Positions 10,718 through 23,572 are shown, counted from the first letter of the stretch. The stretch: DNA of 64,000 nt from Cannabis sativa (GCF_029168945.1 NC_083605.1:33369280-33433279), one strand, 5' to 3'. The notes: a model not told the origin generated them from the letters alone. Numbers and translations: made by a program.

Positions 10718-11912
10718 GTTTCTTTTTGGTTTTCCCCCATTTTTGAAATTTTTTCATATTCAACTTTTGTGGGTTTTGTGTTTATTGATTTCTCATTTTG
10801 TAATAGTTTTTTCATAGTTTTTTAATAGTGTAAACACCTTCTGTATGTATTTTTTTTAGTATGTTTTTTATTTAGTTGTTTCCTATCCATTTTTATATCA
10901 TCAATGGGTAACAATGAGATTTATCATCGATGTTGATGTTTAAAGAGTTTTTCCTGTATTTTAGTTTGTATACAGTTGTTTTGTAGTTTTATTATAGTTT
11001 TGCTACTTGCATATGTTATTTCATTATAAAACTAATATGCAACTATTTGCACAAAACTTACTATGTATAACTACTATTTCTTAGTTCCCGTCAAATTAAA
11101 TTCCTGCATAATATATAAACTATCATAAAACGATAAGGCAACTATAAGGCAACCAAAACAAAAAATAAACAGACTTATACGTAACTGGTTGTACCTTAAT
11201 TCGAATTTACTCTTCTTATTGTGTTTTTAAAAAAATATATTTATATTGGAAACCAGTAATTAATCAAAATGCAACTGTATATAACGTAGATGTATTATTC
11301 ATGAGATTTTTTTTTTATTTTTTCACATCATACATTGTTTTGGATTTGGTGGGAGATCCACATCTTTTTGTTACAGATCTACATTTCATGAATCTGGATT
11401 TCGATATTAGGGGGAGTTGTTTTGATCGAATAAAACAGAAAACAAATGTGTAATTTCAGTTTCTTCACAGTTTTTCAGATTTTTTTTCGTCATTTTCTGT
11501 TTAGATCATTGCAGGTCTTCTTTTCCAGTTGATTTCGCCATAATTAATGATTGTATTTTCCTCGTTTTGGTTGTTTTGCGGTTTTGAAACGATCGAGGTA
11601 TGTTCATCTTCATCGTTTGATATGTACAGTTGAAGGCTTAGTGCATGTGGTATTTTTGTAAATATTTGTATGTGGACTGTATAAATGTTTAATGGGCCGG
11701 TCCATAGTATTTTTTTAATTTTTTTCCTTTTTTGTATTTTTGTGTTTTTTTCTGTTCTTTTCAATGTTTTATATATATGGTTTTTTTAGAAAAAAAAAAA
11801 ACCATATTTTTAGTTTGATTGGTTAGATAATGTCATATTTAGTGGCATTTACTTTTTATTTCATATTTATCATAACCTTAATAATTTTTCCCATATTTTT
11901 AAAAAATAGCCC

Positions 11913-12235
11913 TTATATATATTATATAATCAATATATATTTCAAATAGGAAACGTGGCCACTTAATTTTTTGACTTGGTAGTATATACATGTATGCCAC
12001 TTAATTTTTGACTTGGTAATATATTGGAGTTTTATTGTGTTCCTATTAATTAGGATCAAGATCCACCTTTTTCTAAAAGATTAAAAGCAATGTTCATAAT
12101 GAATGTTAATGTTCTATATATTTCTATATATAATACTTAAGATAAAAAACAGAAAATATAACATATATCGCACATAGGGCATTATATATATACCATATAT
12201 AACTTATATATGTATATATCTTTTACATATATTTA
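11913..12235. other. AT-rich spacer
   Basis: About 320 bp between the Mutator-like element and the mini-Helitron. No coding stretch or structured repeat is visible. Confidence 0.6.
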
Positions 12236-12716
12236 CTAGATAGATGTTACGTGCCAAGTCACATATGTTAATTTTATTTTAGTTTTGAGTTTTTTTTTTA
12301 ATATCATAATCTTAAATTTAATAATATTCAATGTAGTGATAATCATTGAAATTTGAAAACATAATAGCGATTTAAATAAAAACAAAAATTATTATTATAC
12401 TTTGTAATAGTAATTAAAAAAAAAGTATCATTCGTCCTAAATTTATCTTCGGAATTAATAAAAATGTTCATTTAGTTAAATTATCAAAACATTCAAATTT
12501 AATTTAAAATAATATTTAAAATTTAACTAATTCTAAATATCAAAAATTTGAAAATAATTTTTAATAAAAAAATAAACAACATGAACAAATTTATTATTAA
12601 TTGCAACACTTTAGGTGGATTAATTATAAACAATATGAACAAATTTATTTTTTTTATTAAAAAAAAAAGTCACCCAATAATTTCTCATTATATAGCCACA
12701 TTTTATATAAAATAGA
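12236..12716 (-). mobile_element. Mini-Helitron, 481 bp, non-autonomous
   Basis: On the minus strand it begins TCTATTTTATATAAAATGTG directly after an A and ends with a hairpin (TATGTG, loop, CACGTA, one G-U pair) then ACATCTATCTAG followed by T. The 5' TC, 3' CTAG and A|T insertion site are the Helitron hallmarks. Its first 60 bases match the start of the larger Helitron at 14196, so both belong to one family. There is no coding content. Confidence 0.75.
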
Positions 12717-13329
12717 TATAATTGTTTTTGTCTGGGTTATGATATTTTTGGTGTTTCTGTTTTCTTTGTTCACTCATTGTAATGAGAAGACCTGTTGAAT
12801 TCTCGAGATTACTTTGTAAATTCTTAAGGACAATGTGTACGCCTCAAGCGTTATCATTTTATTATTGTATTTAATATTTTTGAACAGTTTTATTATGACT
12901 AAAGGTAAAATTTTTTGTAGTAAAATAATTTATAAATTTATAAAAAACTTATTATATTTGAAGTTTCAACAACCATGCTAGCACGTAGCTATATTAAACT
13001 ACTTTTCTTCTCTCCTTGGTAACGTTATGTCATGTACGTAATTTTCAACTATATGTTAAGAAGTGAAGTCCATATATTGGAAAATAAATATGGCACCTAA
13101 ATTTTAGTTTGCATTGATATGATAGAATAATTAGTGTCCGATTTCGTTTTCATCAATTTTCTGAGTCAAAATTTCACATATATATTACAATTGCACTTTT
13201 GTTATTTGACCGACTCCAACTGATCTAGAAACTCATCACTTTCAGTTCCATTATTTGCGTGAAGAACATTCTAAGCACACAAAAAATTCTATGCGCGTCT
13301 ATACAAAATATTATACATTGACATATATA
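12717..13329. other. AT-rich intergenic sequence
   Basis: About 610 bp with only short frames. Nothing recognisable was found on either strand. Confidence 0.55.
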
Positions 13330-13558
13330 GGGACATGATTTTGTTCCGTGTACTTTCACGGAATGTATTCCGTAATGTACAGCAGCCCTTAGATGAGAAA
13401 GTTATTTGATCTGAGGGCTGAGATTGATCTAGGGGTAATTAAGGTTAAAAAGTAGTAGCGTACTCTGACACTCATCTAATGTAACCTGAGACTCATCTAA
13501 TATACCACGGAATACCTGTACATTCTGTAAAAATATATTACGAGAAAAAATTGTATCC
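13330..13558. mobile_element. MITE-like inverted-repeat element, 229 bp
   Basis: The left end GGGACATGATTTTGTTCCGT and the right end read on the minus strand (GGATACAATTTTTTCTCGTA) align imperfectly for about 50 bp, both reaching the words GAATGTA and ATTCCGT. The flanks ACATATATA and ATATATATA match at 8 of 9 positions, but in a simple AT context. The superfamily (hAT or Mutator) is undecided. Confidence 0.5.
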
Positions 13559-14195
13559 ATATATATATTTAGTACATATACAGTTATTAAGTACTATTGC
13601 TAAAGTAGTCTATATTTGATCAAAGGAAAAAAGAAATATATTAAGAGGTTTATTACTACATCCCGACTCCATTATATCATGTGCATGCATGTGTAACGTA
13701 TGAGGATATATAACTACGCATACTATAAGTATAATTTATACACAACGTGATTATATGAAATATTAATTATTATTCCACACAAATTTAAATTTCGTGTCAA
13801 TTTTGCATAAATTTTAGGGCTTTTTTCATAAATGTACAACAAAAACAACATAATTACAAAAAATGTGCAAAAAAAAATTATTTTAAAAACTTATACATTT
13901 TGAAAACTTATTACATAAAACTATACATTTTAATCATTAAATAATAAAATATATTTATTAAAACACAAAATAAACAATTTCGTAAAATTAATTAAACAGT
14001 TTTATAAAAATAAACAAATTAAATATTTTTTTTAGTAAAAGATAAATGTTTATTATCTATTTTAGTATGAATTATTATAATTTAATAAGAATTTTTTTTG
14101 AATAAAATACAATATCAAAATTATAAACACTAATCTATATAAATATAAATCAATACTTAAAATTACTAAAAATAAACATGACACATAGAGTGATA
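13559..14195. other. AT-rich sequence ending in the Helitron target repeat
   Basis: Low-complexity AT-rich DNA without genes. The last 26 bases (14170-14195) match 18643-18668, the paralogous empty site of the Helitron. Confidence 0.6.
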
Positions 14196-14652
14196 TCTAT
14201 TCTATATAAAGTGTGGCTATATAACTAAAATTCTTGGTTTATGAAAAATTTATGGGTGACTTTTATTTTTATTTAATAAAATAATAAAATATTATTTATA
14301 TATAATAAAATAATAATAAAACAAATCTTATTAATATTTGAACTGATATTAAATATTAGCTTATACCATCAAAATTTGCACTGCCCACATATTTCGAAAT
14401 TTTTTTTTAAACTTTTGGCGGAAGATTATTACAGATCTGATGTCTGTTTTGGGAGAAAATTTAATTTTGTTAAGGCTTGAGCTTCCATAGAAACGAACTC
14501 CAAATCCTTTCTTGTAAGATTTTATATTTTTATTTTGTTTATTACGGTTTGGTAAACATGACATGCCGTATTTGTGTTTTGATTATATATAATATTTGGT
14601 TTCTTTTTGTTTTGATTATATGGAGTCTAACGTTTAATAGTGGGAATCTAAG

Positions 14653-14771
14653 AGGAGAACCCTGAATTTGTTGTAACAGATGAATCAGGGAGTAATGCCT
14701 CCACTAGCATAAGGAATCCTTTTAAGAGACGATATCGTCCAGTAGCTTCAAATGAGATACTATATATAGCG
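14653..14771 (+). pseudogene. Putative captured exon in the Helitron
   Basis: One open frame of about 40 codons (EENPEFVVTDESGSN, then NPFKRRYRPVASNEILYIA) is preceded by AG and followed at 14772 by GTATGG, so it has acceptor and donor signals. Base composition is visibly richer in G and C than its flanks. The family is not recognised. A chance frame of this length is possible, but the splice signals and composition argue for a real captured exon. Confidence 0.4.
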
Positions 14772-15814
14772 GTATGGTTTTATTTTGGTTATATTTTTTT
14801 ATCTGCGAATATATTTCTAGGATCTTTATAGTTCTCAGGTTCAAGTTTATTTGTTTGCCTCTCTTAAATGTTTATTTGTTTTTTTGTTTTGGCCAAAAAA
14901 AATCTCAAATATGGATGGTTTCAAAATTTGTAAATACATTTACAATGTATAGTTAGGTCTTGGTTATAGGTCCTTTAAGGGTGCTATTTGGGTGTAATCA
15001 AATGTTCTCGAGCTAATACAATTTCTGATTCATTAAAAAAAAAAAATTGTTTAAGAGAGGAGTAGTATGACTGAAAATGCATGAATTGACTTTCTACAGA
15101 ACTATGTGATTTTGTGTATGTCATTTTGTCAAGTAAATCAGGTGATTAGTAGTCTTTAAAGTTGTATTCTACTTCATTTTCTCTTATTCTGCAGGTTTCT
15201 CTTTAACAGTGCTACTAGAGTGAAATACAATAAAACTAAATTGAGAATCAACATTGTTTGTGATTCATAATTATTAATCTGAATACAAATTACATGATAA
15301 ATCTTTGTAATTCTGATCTATAAAACAATTTTTTTTTCAATCACAATAAGAATGACAACGATATTTTTTTCTTATTATTCTGTCACTATAGAAACTGAGC
15401 TTCTATGAAATTATTGATTGGATAGTTTCATATCTATAATTATGCAGATCATCTATTTGATAAAATGACTCAAAAAAGGTTTTTATCACCTCTTTAGCAT
15501 TGTTTGAATTGATTTATTGTTGTTGGTGTGGGTAATTCTTAAACCTAATAATACTTTTCCCTACCAGTAGTTTCATATATTTTTGTTTAGTTATTGGATG
15601 AAGGCCATTTTGTTTTCTCTATTAAATAAGTTTGAGGAATTTTTGTTGAAGCAATATTTCATTTCCTTTGGCCTATAATTATAAAAAAAAGGCCTAAATT
15701 TTGTCTATGATCTGTAAAAATCATTGTTTTCAATCACAATAAGGGTGCCAACAATTTTTATTATATAATAATATAGAAAAAATCTTTTACCAAAATATGT
15801 AGATACACCCTTTG

Positions 15815-16140
15815 TATTCAACAGCTCCTCCTACACATAAGTTGGTTCTTATTCCAGTGGCTCATTGAGTTTCTCAGCAGAATAATGGCTTATCTCAATA
15901 TGGACAGTAAATTATGCAAGGAACTCAGCAACAATAGCAACAAAAGAACCAACATGGACATTCAATGCAACAATTTAGGGGCACTTTGTACAATATGCAA
16001 CAGCCTGCAAGAAAGGGTCAATTGCAGCCAGCTGGTACTGGTTCAGTTTATAACCCACTTAATGAGAGAGACTCATCAGCAATGTGTTCTGCAATCTAAT
16101 ATGCCTCCCCTGTTGGATTAAGAAATGGGGCATGGGAACA
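15815..16140 (+). pseudogene. Putative captured exon, glutamine-rich
   Basis: In one frame the stretch reads SQQNNGLSQYGQ, stop, MQGTQQQ, stop, then QQKNQHGHSMQQF and further Gln-rich residues to QLQPAGTGSVYNPLNERDSS. Two of the visible stops are TAA or TAG where Gln would fit, as expected when CAA or CAG decays. It resembles the Gln-rich tails of plant transcription regulators but is too low in complexity to name. It lies in the same orientation as the block at 14653 within the Helitron. Confidence 0.4.
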
Positions 16141-16656
16141 ATATGCATGTATCTTTTCATCTTACTTGGTTTAAGTTTAACATGGGATTTAAGTTTCCAA
16201 TTAAAATTTAGTAAGTTGTGATCTGAAGTACTCTTACTAAATCTATATATTCTTTCCATTTTAATTGCATTAGAAAGCAAATTCATTTTTATATGCATAG
16301 GTGTGATATGTTTTTGCTCCTTTAATTTTCTTAGAGAATGATAAGATGTTTTGGTATTTTCTGAAGATATTACTAAATTGAATAATCACCATTGAATTAC
16401 AATATATTTTAAAAAAGCCTTATGTTTTCGCAATTGTAGATCTGGCATTTTCTAACTATATTTTTGCTTGATTTGGTATCCTAGCCATCTTATTTTGTTG
16501 TGAGAAGTGAGATGTTTAGTGGTGGTTGAATTTATCATAGTATGAGAGCAATATTAACTTAAAAGTTTGTATTTTTGCCTCCTTAGATATTTATCGTACA
16601 TGTTATTATTATTAATAGCTACTGATAACTTGAATGTTTATATTGAAATTTTTAGG

Positions 16657-16765
16657 TAGACAATATGTTCTTGTGCCATTAGCAACATTTGAGATTGAGG
16701 TTACTAGCTTTCCTCTAGAGATATTGTTGCAGCTTCAAATAATTGGGGTTGAGTTTGAAGATTAG
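16657..16765 (+). pseudogene. Putative captured terminal exon
   Basis: After the acceptor-like TTTTTAG (16650-16656) the frame reads RQYVLVPLATFEIEVTSFPL, then EILLQLQIIGVEFED and a TAG stop. It could be the last exon of the same captured gene as the upstream blocks. The family is not recognised. Confidence 0.33.
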
Positions 16766-17535
16766 AATAAAATTCTACAATGCTTTGTTTAAGTTCATTT
16801 ATCATGTTTCGAAATTTTTTTCACATTAAAAATAAATGCTAGACGAATACATATATTGAGATCAATGTACTATTTATTATTAATAACAAGATATGTATCA
16901 TTTATTTATAAAATAATTGTGTTTTACTTACCAAACACACTGACTCACTATTTGACTTAATGAGTTTAATCGTTCATATAATTATATTATTTTACAATTT
17001 TTTTTTTCATTTACAATAACATTCTAATACTATGCTCAAAAAAGAACTAAAAAGAATAACCTAACATTTTAATATTAAATTTATTTACAATTTTCATAAA
17101 TATACTATCATTGTTTTTAATATATTTAACTAAAATTTTGAATATGAATATTATTCCTCCAAACAAAACACTATATATTACTTAAAAAATAAATATATAT
17201 AAAATCTAGACTAAAACTAATCATACTCTCTCGGTACGTAACATTTCTCTAAATAACTTGTATTTTTCCACTTGTGTCTAAATATACTGCCAATTTTTAT
17301 TTGCACTGAAATTTCTCTGCATAATCTCAAATTTATCAACATCATTCCTATTCCGTTTAGCTAATTATTTTGTTTCTATTTATTGCATATTTTACCTTTT
17401 TAGATTGATTGTTTAGGAAATTAAAATTTTCTGTGTGCTGGTTTTAGGATTTTTTTCGTTGCCCTTGGAATATAGATCAGAAGAAGGATTAGTTGTTTTG
17501 GTTTTGTTTTTTGGATTTTTATCTAATTTGGAGTT

Positions 17536-17660
17536 TTGACCAATATGAATAAGAAGGATTCGTTCCACTTGTTTGCCATGGCCATTCGCATTCTGTGGTC
17601 GATTTTTTTTATAGTCCCATCACGCCCAATGAGTTCTTCCTCATTGGTGCCAGCAAAGGT
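17536..17660 (+). pseudogene. Putative captured coding block
   Basis: Two overlapping frames give KKDSFHLFAMAIRILWS, then FFYSPITPNEFFLIGASK after a shift in a T-run, followed by GGTGAG, a donor-like sequence at about 17658. This fits a frameshifted exon, but the gene is not recognised and chance cannot be excluded. Confidence 0.3.
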
Positions 17661-18243
17661 GAGTTTGATTCATAATCTTAATGTTGTTTCGAATGAATTA
17701 GTTTATTGGAATGAATAATTATTTGATGTATAGGATGATTGAATTCATCTAATGAAAAATCTTTATGCGTGGTCGTGCAATTTAGACATTAACCATCATT
17801 CTCCACAATTTTCACACGATTATTTTGAAATGGTCAGTTAGAATCTTACTCTCACTCTTAAGTGATTGATATACCCCTTTCACCACACCCGAGCTACAAA
17901 ATTTCAATCAGAGAAATTCAAAGGGGTTAACTATGAGAGCACATCCTTTTTTTAATTGGATTATTATTAAATTATTATGACATTTTTTTACTTGTAGTTT
18001 GCAATGATAACTATATATGATTATCAAGCTCGAAGTGAGTGAATGAGTTATCTTCATCACTTCTTATATTATTTGGTGAGGTCTTATATTATTTACATTA
18101 ATTGAATATATATATTAATAATCTCAAACAATAATTAATAATATTTTTTTTTAATTATTTATTGTATTATTTTTAAATAAAGCAAAACACATCTATCATA
18201 AAATTTAGTATATATACGTGCCTCGCACGTAACATTCTACTAG

Positions 18244-18812
18244 TAATAAACATATGTGAATATTATTATTTTGTTTATTAAATTAGTATGTTTAATAGAT
18301 AAAAAAACAAAATAAACATATATATACAAAGTATTTTATATTATTAGTATGTTTATTATAGTTGTAAACATAAAAATAGGCATAGCCAATTTATACTATA
18401 CTAAAATAAGTATATTTTTTTTCCTATTGTTTCTATATATTGATTATTTTTTAATGAGTTAGTGAACGAATTTTCTATTGAAATATAATTTTTACATCAA
18501 AAAATAAATAAACAAACATAACTTTTTAAACTCCAAAAATTATTTAATTAGAAAAAATAAACATGACACAATAAACAAAGAAAAAGATAAAGATAAACAA
18601 TTTTTTTTATATATATTATTTATTTTTTAAAAAATTATTAGAAAATAAACATAATACATAGAGTGATATAATAAACCTATGTGAATATTATTATTTTGTT
18701 TATTAAATTAGTATGTTTAATTAATAGAAAATAAAATAAACACATATATAAAATATTTTATATTATTGGTATGTTTATTATAATTGTAAACATAAAAATA
18801 AACATAGTTAAT
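18244..18812 (+). repeat. Direct repeat, period 425 bp, containing the empty Helitron site
   Basis: 18244-18390 and 18669-18812 are near-copies (TAATAAACATATGTGAATAT versus TAATAAACCTATGTGAATAT). Sequence before the second unit (18643-18668) matches sequence before the Helitron (14170-14195). The repeat therefore predates the Helitron, which entered only the first unit. Confidence 0.8.
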
Positions 18813-19195
18813 ATTATCATATATATAATAATCAATAACTATTACCATATATATTATAAAAAAAAAATCTAAAAAAAGTTTTTTAGTTATATATAAAAAT
18901 GTATGAGAAAATGATAATAAGTTTTTTTTGTACATATTTTGTAATTAATTAAAATAATGTATACAAAATTGTAAAATGTCCTAAATTTTATGATATTTTG
19001 ATCAGTTGTATATAGTAATTAGTTTGTTAATAATGTTTTAAAGAATGTATATTTTAAATTGTTAATAAGAATTAATATATATTTTCCATTAATTAATGTA
19101 TATTATCGCGTCAATATATAATTATAATAATTAGTCGTGTTATGTTTTTTTTTTAGGAAAAATAAAAGAATGGATTGTCTTTTAAAATTCATCCA
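18813..19195. other. AT-rich spacer
   Basis: Homopolymer-rich DNA. The short frame 18717-18935 is compositional and has no recognisable residue pattern. Confidence 0.55.
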
Positions 19196-19279
19196 TCGAT
19201 TCTATATAAAATATGTGGTTATCTCTCCTTTTTCTTAGTGAATAGATTAGTTTCGTTAGTTTATTAATTTCAGTATTAT

Positions 19280-19658
<379 letters not shown>

Positions 19659-20345
19659 TCAATTTTAACAAAATATCCCAATTAATTAAGAGAATAATTT
19701 TTATTAATTTTGTAATATTATTATATATATTTAAAAATAAAAGTTATATATAATATTTATATCAAAAAAAATAATTTAATTATAGATATATTTAAAAATA
19801 AAAATCACATCTACATATAATCACATCTATATAAAATATATATTTAAATTTTTTATTTTAAAAATGACTAATGATATATATATATACATGCTTCTAATAA
19901 TTTTTACACTTTATTATAACTCCTAACTACAAATTAAAATACTGTATCTATCACTATCATTATTTTTTTAAAAAATATATGTTTGGACATAATATATAAT
20001 ATATATTTTGAAAGCAATTAATTGTCTAATCAAATTCAAATTTTGTCAAAATATTTTTCTAATATAATCGTTATATATAGATAACAATATAAAATACGTA
20101 TAATAATTAAATTCATTTTTTTATATATAGATATAATAACATTTAATGAGCACATCAATGTAGCTCCAATAACTAAAAAAAATTCTTAAAGATCGAAATT
20201 TCAAATTCTATTTCATAAATTAAAAAATAAAAATATATTACTTAGTTAAAATAATTGAATATACATGTATTTTACTTAATATCACTTAAATAAATTTAGT
20301 TAAAAAAAAATTATTATATGTGCATTGCACGTAACATCAACTTAA

Positions 20346-20812
20346 TAATTATATATACTACTATGTATTATAAATTTTAAGTTTTTTAAGTTTTTTATCT
20401 TCACATATTTAACAATCCTATTAGATATATATTGAAACCAATAATTAATGTGATATGAGTTAAATAAATAAATAAAAAAAAACAATAATGTTACCGTGTA
20501 GAATGAGTGTAATTAACACTATAACATTAACGGTCCGTGTTATCCTTAGAAAAAAAATTTAATGTTACAATGTTAATTACAACTAGACAAAATTTGATAA
20601 TTGCCAAACCCACTTAAATGTGTAGAATGAGCAAACCCATTTGCCCATAGTATAAGTTATATATCATTATAACAACTAGCTACTCCGCTCCGCACGTACA
20701 AGACTTTTCACTTTTGAGTCAATAATCTAGGTATGTTGAAAATAACAATTAGCCATCCCCATCCTATTCCTAAAAAATAGAATAATTAAAAAACTGTTCA
20801 TAATAGTAGAAA
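20346..20812. other. AT-rich spacer with the left copy of the MITE target duplication
   Basis: No genes were seen. An ACTAG with a weak GC-rich stem at 20675-20700 resembles a minus-strand Helitron 3' end, but no partner end was found. Confidence 0.5.
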
Positions 20813-20992
20813 GAGCATTGCTATAATGTACCAGTGGTGTCTAACACCTTCTCGACATGTCACGTTGCGATTGGTTAGCGATACTCCTTAAAAACTATTA
20901 TATTAAATTATATGGGACTCGATACTTAGTTTGATAGCGATACTGACACATAGAAGGGTGTTAGGCACTACTAATACACTTTAGCATTTCTC
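20813..20992. mobile_element. Mutator-type MITE, 180 bp
   Basis: The terminal inverted repeats GAGCATTGCTATAATGTACC and (minus strand) GAGAAATGCTAAAGTGTATT align over about 38 bp. The element is flanked by an exact 9-bp duplication TAGTAGAAA (20804-20812 and 20993-21001). Nine-base duplications and GAG-type ends are the signature of Mutator-superfamily MITEs. It has no coding capacity. Confidence 0.87.
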
Positions 20993-21001
20993 TAGTAGAA
21001 A

Positions 21002-21289
21002 TTATAATACAATTAGTTAATACAACTCACCTTTTTAGAGATTGGTGATGAAGTGGAAATTAATTGTGATTAATTAGTTTAAGTAGTGTTTGATCGTTGT
21101 AGTCAAAACATGCTATATGTCGCCATGGTGGAAAAGGTCAAAGTAAATTAATCATCAATTAAATAATAATTGATATAATTACATAACGCCTCCTTTTCAT
21201 AACATACGTTCCCTCATTAGTAGCTACATGAAAAACATTTTTTTTTAACAAATGAAAAACATTTTATTGATAAATATAAAAGGGAAAAA
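21002..21289. other. Spacer without recognisable features
   Basis: About 290 bp of AT-rich sequence lying between the MITE and the inverted Mutator-like fragment. Confidence 0.5.
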
Positions 21290-22945
21290 AACAGAAAAAT
21301 ACAAAAAAAAGAAAAAAAATTACAAAAATACTATGTGTCGGCCCATTAAACATTTATACAGTTCACATACAAATATTTACAAAAATACCACATGCACTAA
21401 ACCTTCAGCTGTACAGAGCGAACGATGAAGATGAACATACCTCGATCGTTTCAAAACCGCAAAACAACCAAAATGAAACCAAAACGAGGAAAATACAACC
21501 ATTAATTTTGGCGAAATCAACTGGAAAAGAAGACCTACAATGATCTAAACAGAAAATGACGAAAAAAAAATCAGAAAAACTGTGAAGAAACTGAAATTAC
21601 ACATTTGTTTTCTGTTTTATTCGATCAAAACAACTCCCCCTAATATCGAAATCCAAATTCATAAAATGTTGATCTCTAACAAACAGATCTGGAGCTCCTA
21701 CCAAATCCAAAACAATGTGTCATGTGAAAAAATTAAAAAAAAAAAAAACATCATGAATAATACGTACGTTATATACAGTTGCATTTTGATTGATTACTGG
21801 TTTCCAATATAAATATATTTTTTTTAAAAACACAATGAGTAAATTCGACTTAAGGTACAACCAGTTACGTATAAGTCTGTTTATTTTTTGTTTTGGTTAC
21901 CTTATAGTTGCATTATCGTTTTATGATAGTTTATATATTATGCAGGAATTTAATTTGACGGGGACTAAGAAATAGTAGTTATACATAGTAAGTTTTGTGC
22001 AAATAGTTGCATATTAGTTTTATAATGAAATAACATATGCAAGTAGCAGAACTATAATAAACTACAAAACAACTGTATACAAACTAAAATACAAAAAAAA
22101 AACTCTTTGAACATCAACATCCATGATAAATCTCATTGTTACCCATTGATGATATAAAAATGGACGAAAACAACTAGATAAAAAACATATTAAAAAAATA
22201 CATACAGAAGGTGTTTACACTATTAAAAAACTATGAAAAAACTATTACAAAATGAGAAATCAATAAACACAAAACCCACAAAAGTTGAATATGAAAAAAT
22301 TTCAAAAATGGGGGACAACCAAAATGAAACCGAAAACAAACCTGCGATCGAAGAGGAGCACCATCCTAATCATTTTTTTGAGCAGGAGCATGAGAAATTT
22401 TTTCATGGGCAGCAACCTTTGATTTCTTTTTAGGAGGAGCTCGCTCACGTTTCGACAATTAAGGAGCGAAATCGGAGTCATCGTCTTGAACAACAGGACG
22501 TTTGCCCTTATTCGTATTAGCTATAGATTTCAATCCCATTTTAGAACTTTTTTTTGGCACAGGGGAAGGAGAAGAGTTCAGCTATGGAGGTTTTATTTTA
22601 AAAAAAAAAAACTGAAAAGAAATTGAAAATAATAATAAAAAAAAAAAAAGAGAAAAAGAGAGGGAAATGATGTAAGGTATGATTGATATAAGTCTTCAAT
22701 GGAGGTTACAAGTTATTTAAAAAAAAAACACAGAAAAGAAATGAAAAATCAAAGGAAAAAATGAAATAAAAAAAAAGAGAGATGGAAGTGATTGATTGTT
22801 GATTGAAAATGGATGAGGGAGATACACGTGTCATATGCATGGAGGGAGCATGTGGTATATATGTAATAAAATAAAGAGAAAATGTAAAAATGTTTAGGCA
22901 ACCGTGTGTAAGTATTTGTGTGATAAAAATTCTATTTTGTATTTT
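21290..22945 (-). repeat. Inverted partial copy of the Mutator-like element interior
   Basis: This 1.65-kb segment is the reverse complement of about 10100-11775, with modest divergence across its length. Matches include the exon-like frame at 22560-22345 (minus strand), the stretch around CGATCGTTTCAAAACCGCAA (21442) and the GCCCATTAAACATTTATACA stretch (21341). Neither the terminal repeat nor the CCGG hairpin array of the left copy is present, so this copy is truncated at both ends. With the left copy it forms an inverted pair spaced by about 9.5 kb. Confidence 0.8.
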
Positions 22946-22984
22946 TTGTATAAAAATTTCAATATAAATGTGTTTATGTAATAG

Positions 22985-23572
22985 AATTTTTAATTTAACA
23001 AAATTTTTTAATTTTCTACATCATCTTTAATAGATTATTCAAACTACTTAACAAAATATTCATTATTAATTTTATAATATTATTATTTATATTTAAAAAT
23101 AAAAATTATGTAGATATTTTATACAAAAAAAAATTATTAATTATATATTTTAAATTTTTAATTTAATTTAATTATATATATAAAAATAAATTTAATTTAA
23201 TTAAAGTTTAATTAATTAAAAATAAAAATTACATTGATATATAAAATATATATATATTTAAACCTTAATTTAACGATAAGTTTTTGTTTTAGAAATAATT
23301 AATGATATATAAATGCTTTTAATAATTTGTACACTTTATTATAACTACACTCTCTTAACTAAAAATTAAGAATATTATATATAACATTATTTTTTAAAAT
23401 ATATATTTGTACATAATATATAAGATATATTTTGAAAGTAATTAATTCTCTAATCAAACTCAAATTATATCAAAATATTTTTTAATATAATCCTTGTATA
23501 TAGAGAGATCAATATAAAATATGTATAATAATAATAAAAAAAATATTGTATATATAAAATACTGTTATACCC
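22985..23572 (+). repeat. Diverged direct copy of the 3' half of the 1150-bp Helitron
   Basis: AT-rich DNA that follows 19625-20130 through shared words such as TAATTTTATAATATTATTAT and CTAATCAAA(C/T)TCAAATT. It stops at 23572 where a gypsy LTR begins, so that insertion probably truncated it. There is no coding content. Confidence 0.55.

Larger units (their letters stand above)
6812..11912. mobile_element. Mutator-like element (non-autonomous), split by a solo LTR
   Basis: The left end starts GAGGAAATTACACTTACTAT. The right end, read inward on the minus strand from 11912, starts GGGCTATTTTTTAAAAATAT. The two arms align loosely over the next 50-100 bp and share the exact word TTATGATAAATATG. 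The flanks TTATATATT (6803-6811) and TTATATATA (11913-11921) match at 8 of 9 bases, consistent with a 9-bp Mutator duplication, though in a low-complexity AT context. Without the solo LTR (7982-9870) the element is about 3.2 kb. It holds a block of inverted CCGGAAAAGTC repeats and an exon-like stretch at 10473-10717. No MuDR transposase was seen. Confidence 0.5.
14196..18243 (+). mobile_element. Helitron, 4048 bp, non-autonomous
   Basis: It starts TCTATTCTATATAAAGTGTG after an A (14195). It ends with the perfect hairpin ACGTGC-CTC-GCACGT (18216-18230), then AACATTCTACTAG, and is followed by T. An unoccupied paralogous copy of the target is present at 18643-18812: sequence matching the left flank (14170-14195) runs there straight into sequence matching the right flank (from 18244). 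This fixes both boundaries to the base. No Rep/helicase was found. The interior instead holds short exon-like blocks bounded by AG and GT, as expected for a Helitron carrying host gene fragments. Confidence 0.88.

Noticed and set aside
20670..20705. Possible minus-strand Helitron 3' end (ACTAG with a GC-rich stem)
   Set aside because: The stem is weak and no matching 5' end (GA before T on the plus strand) was found within several hundred bases.
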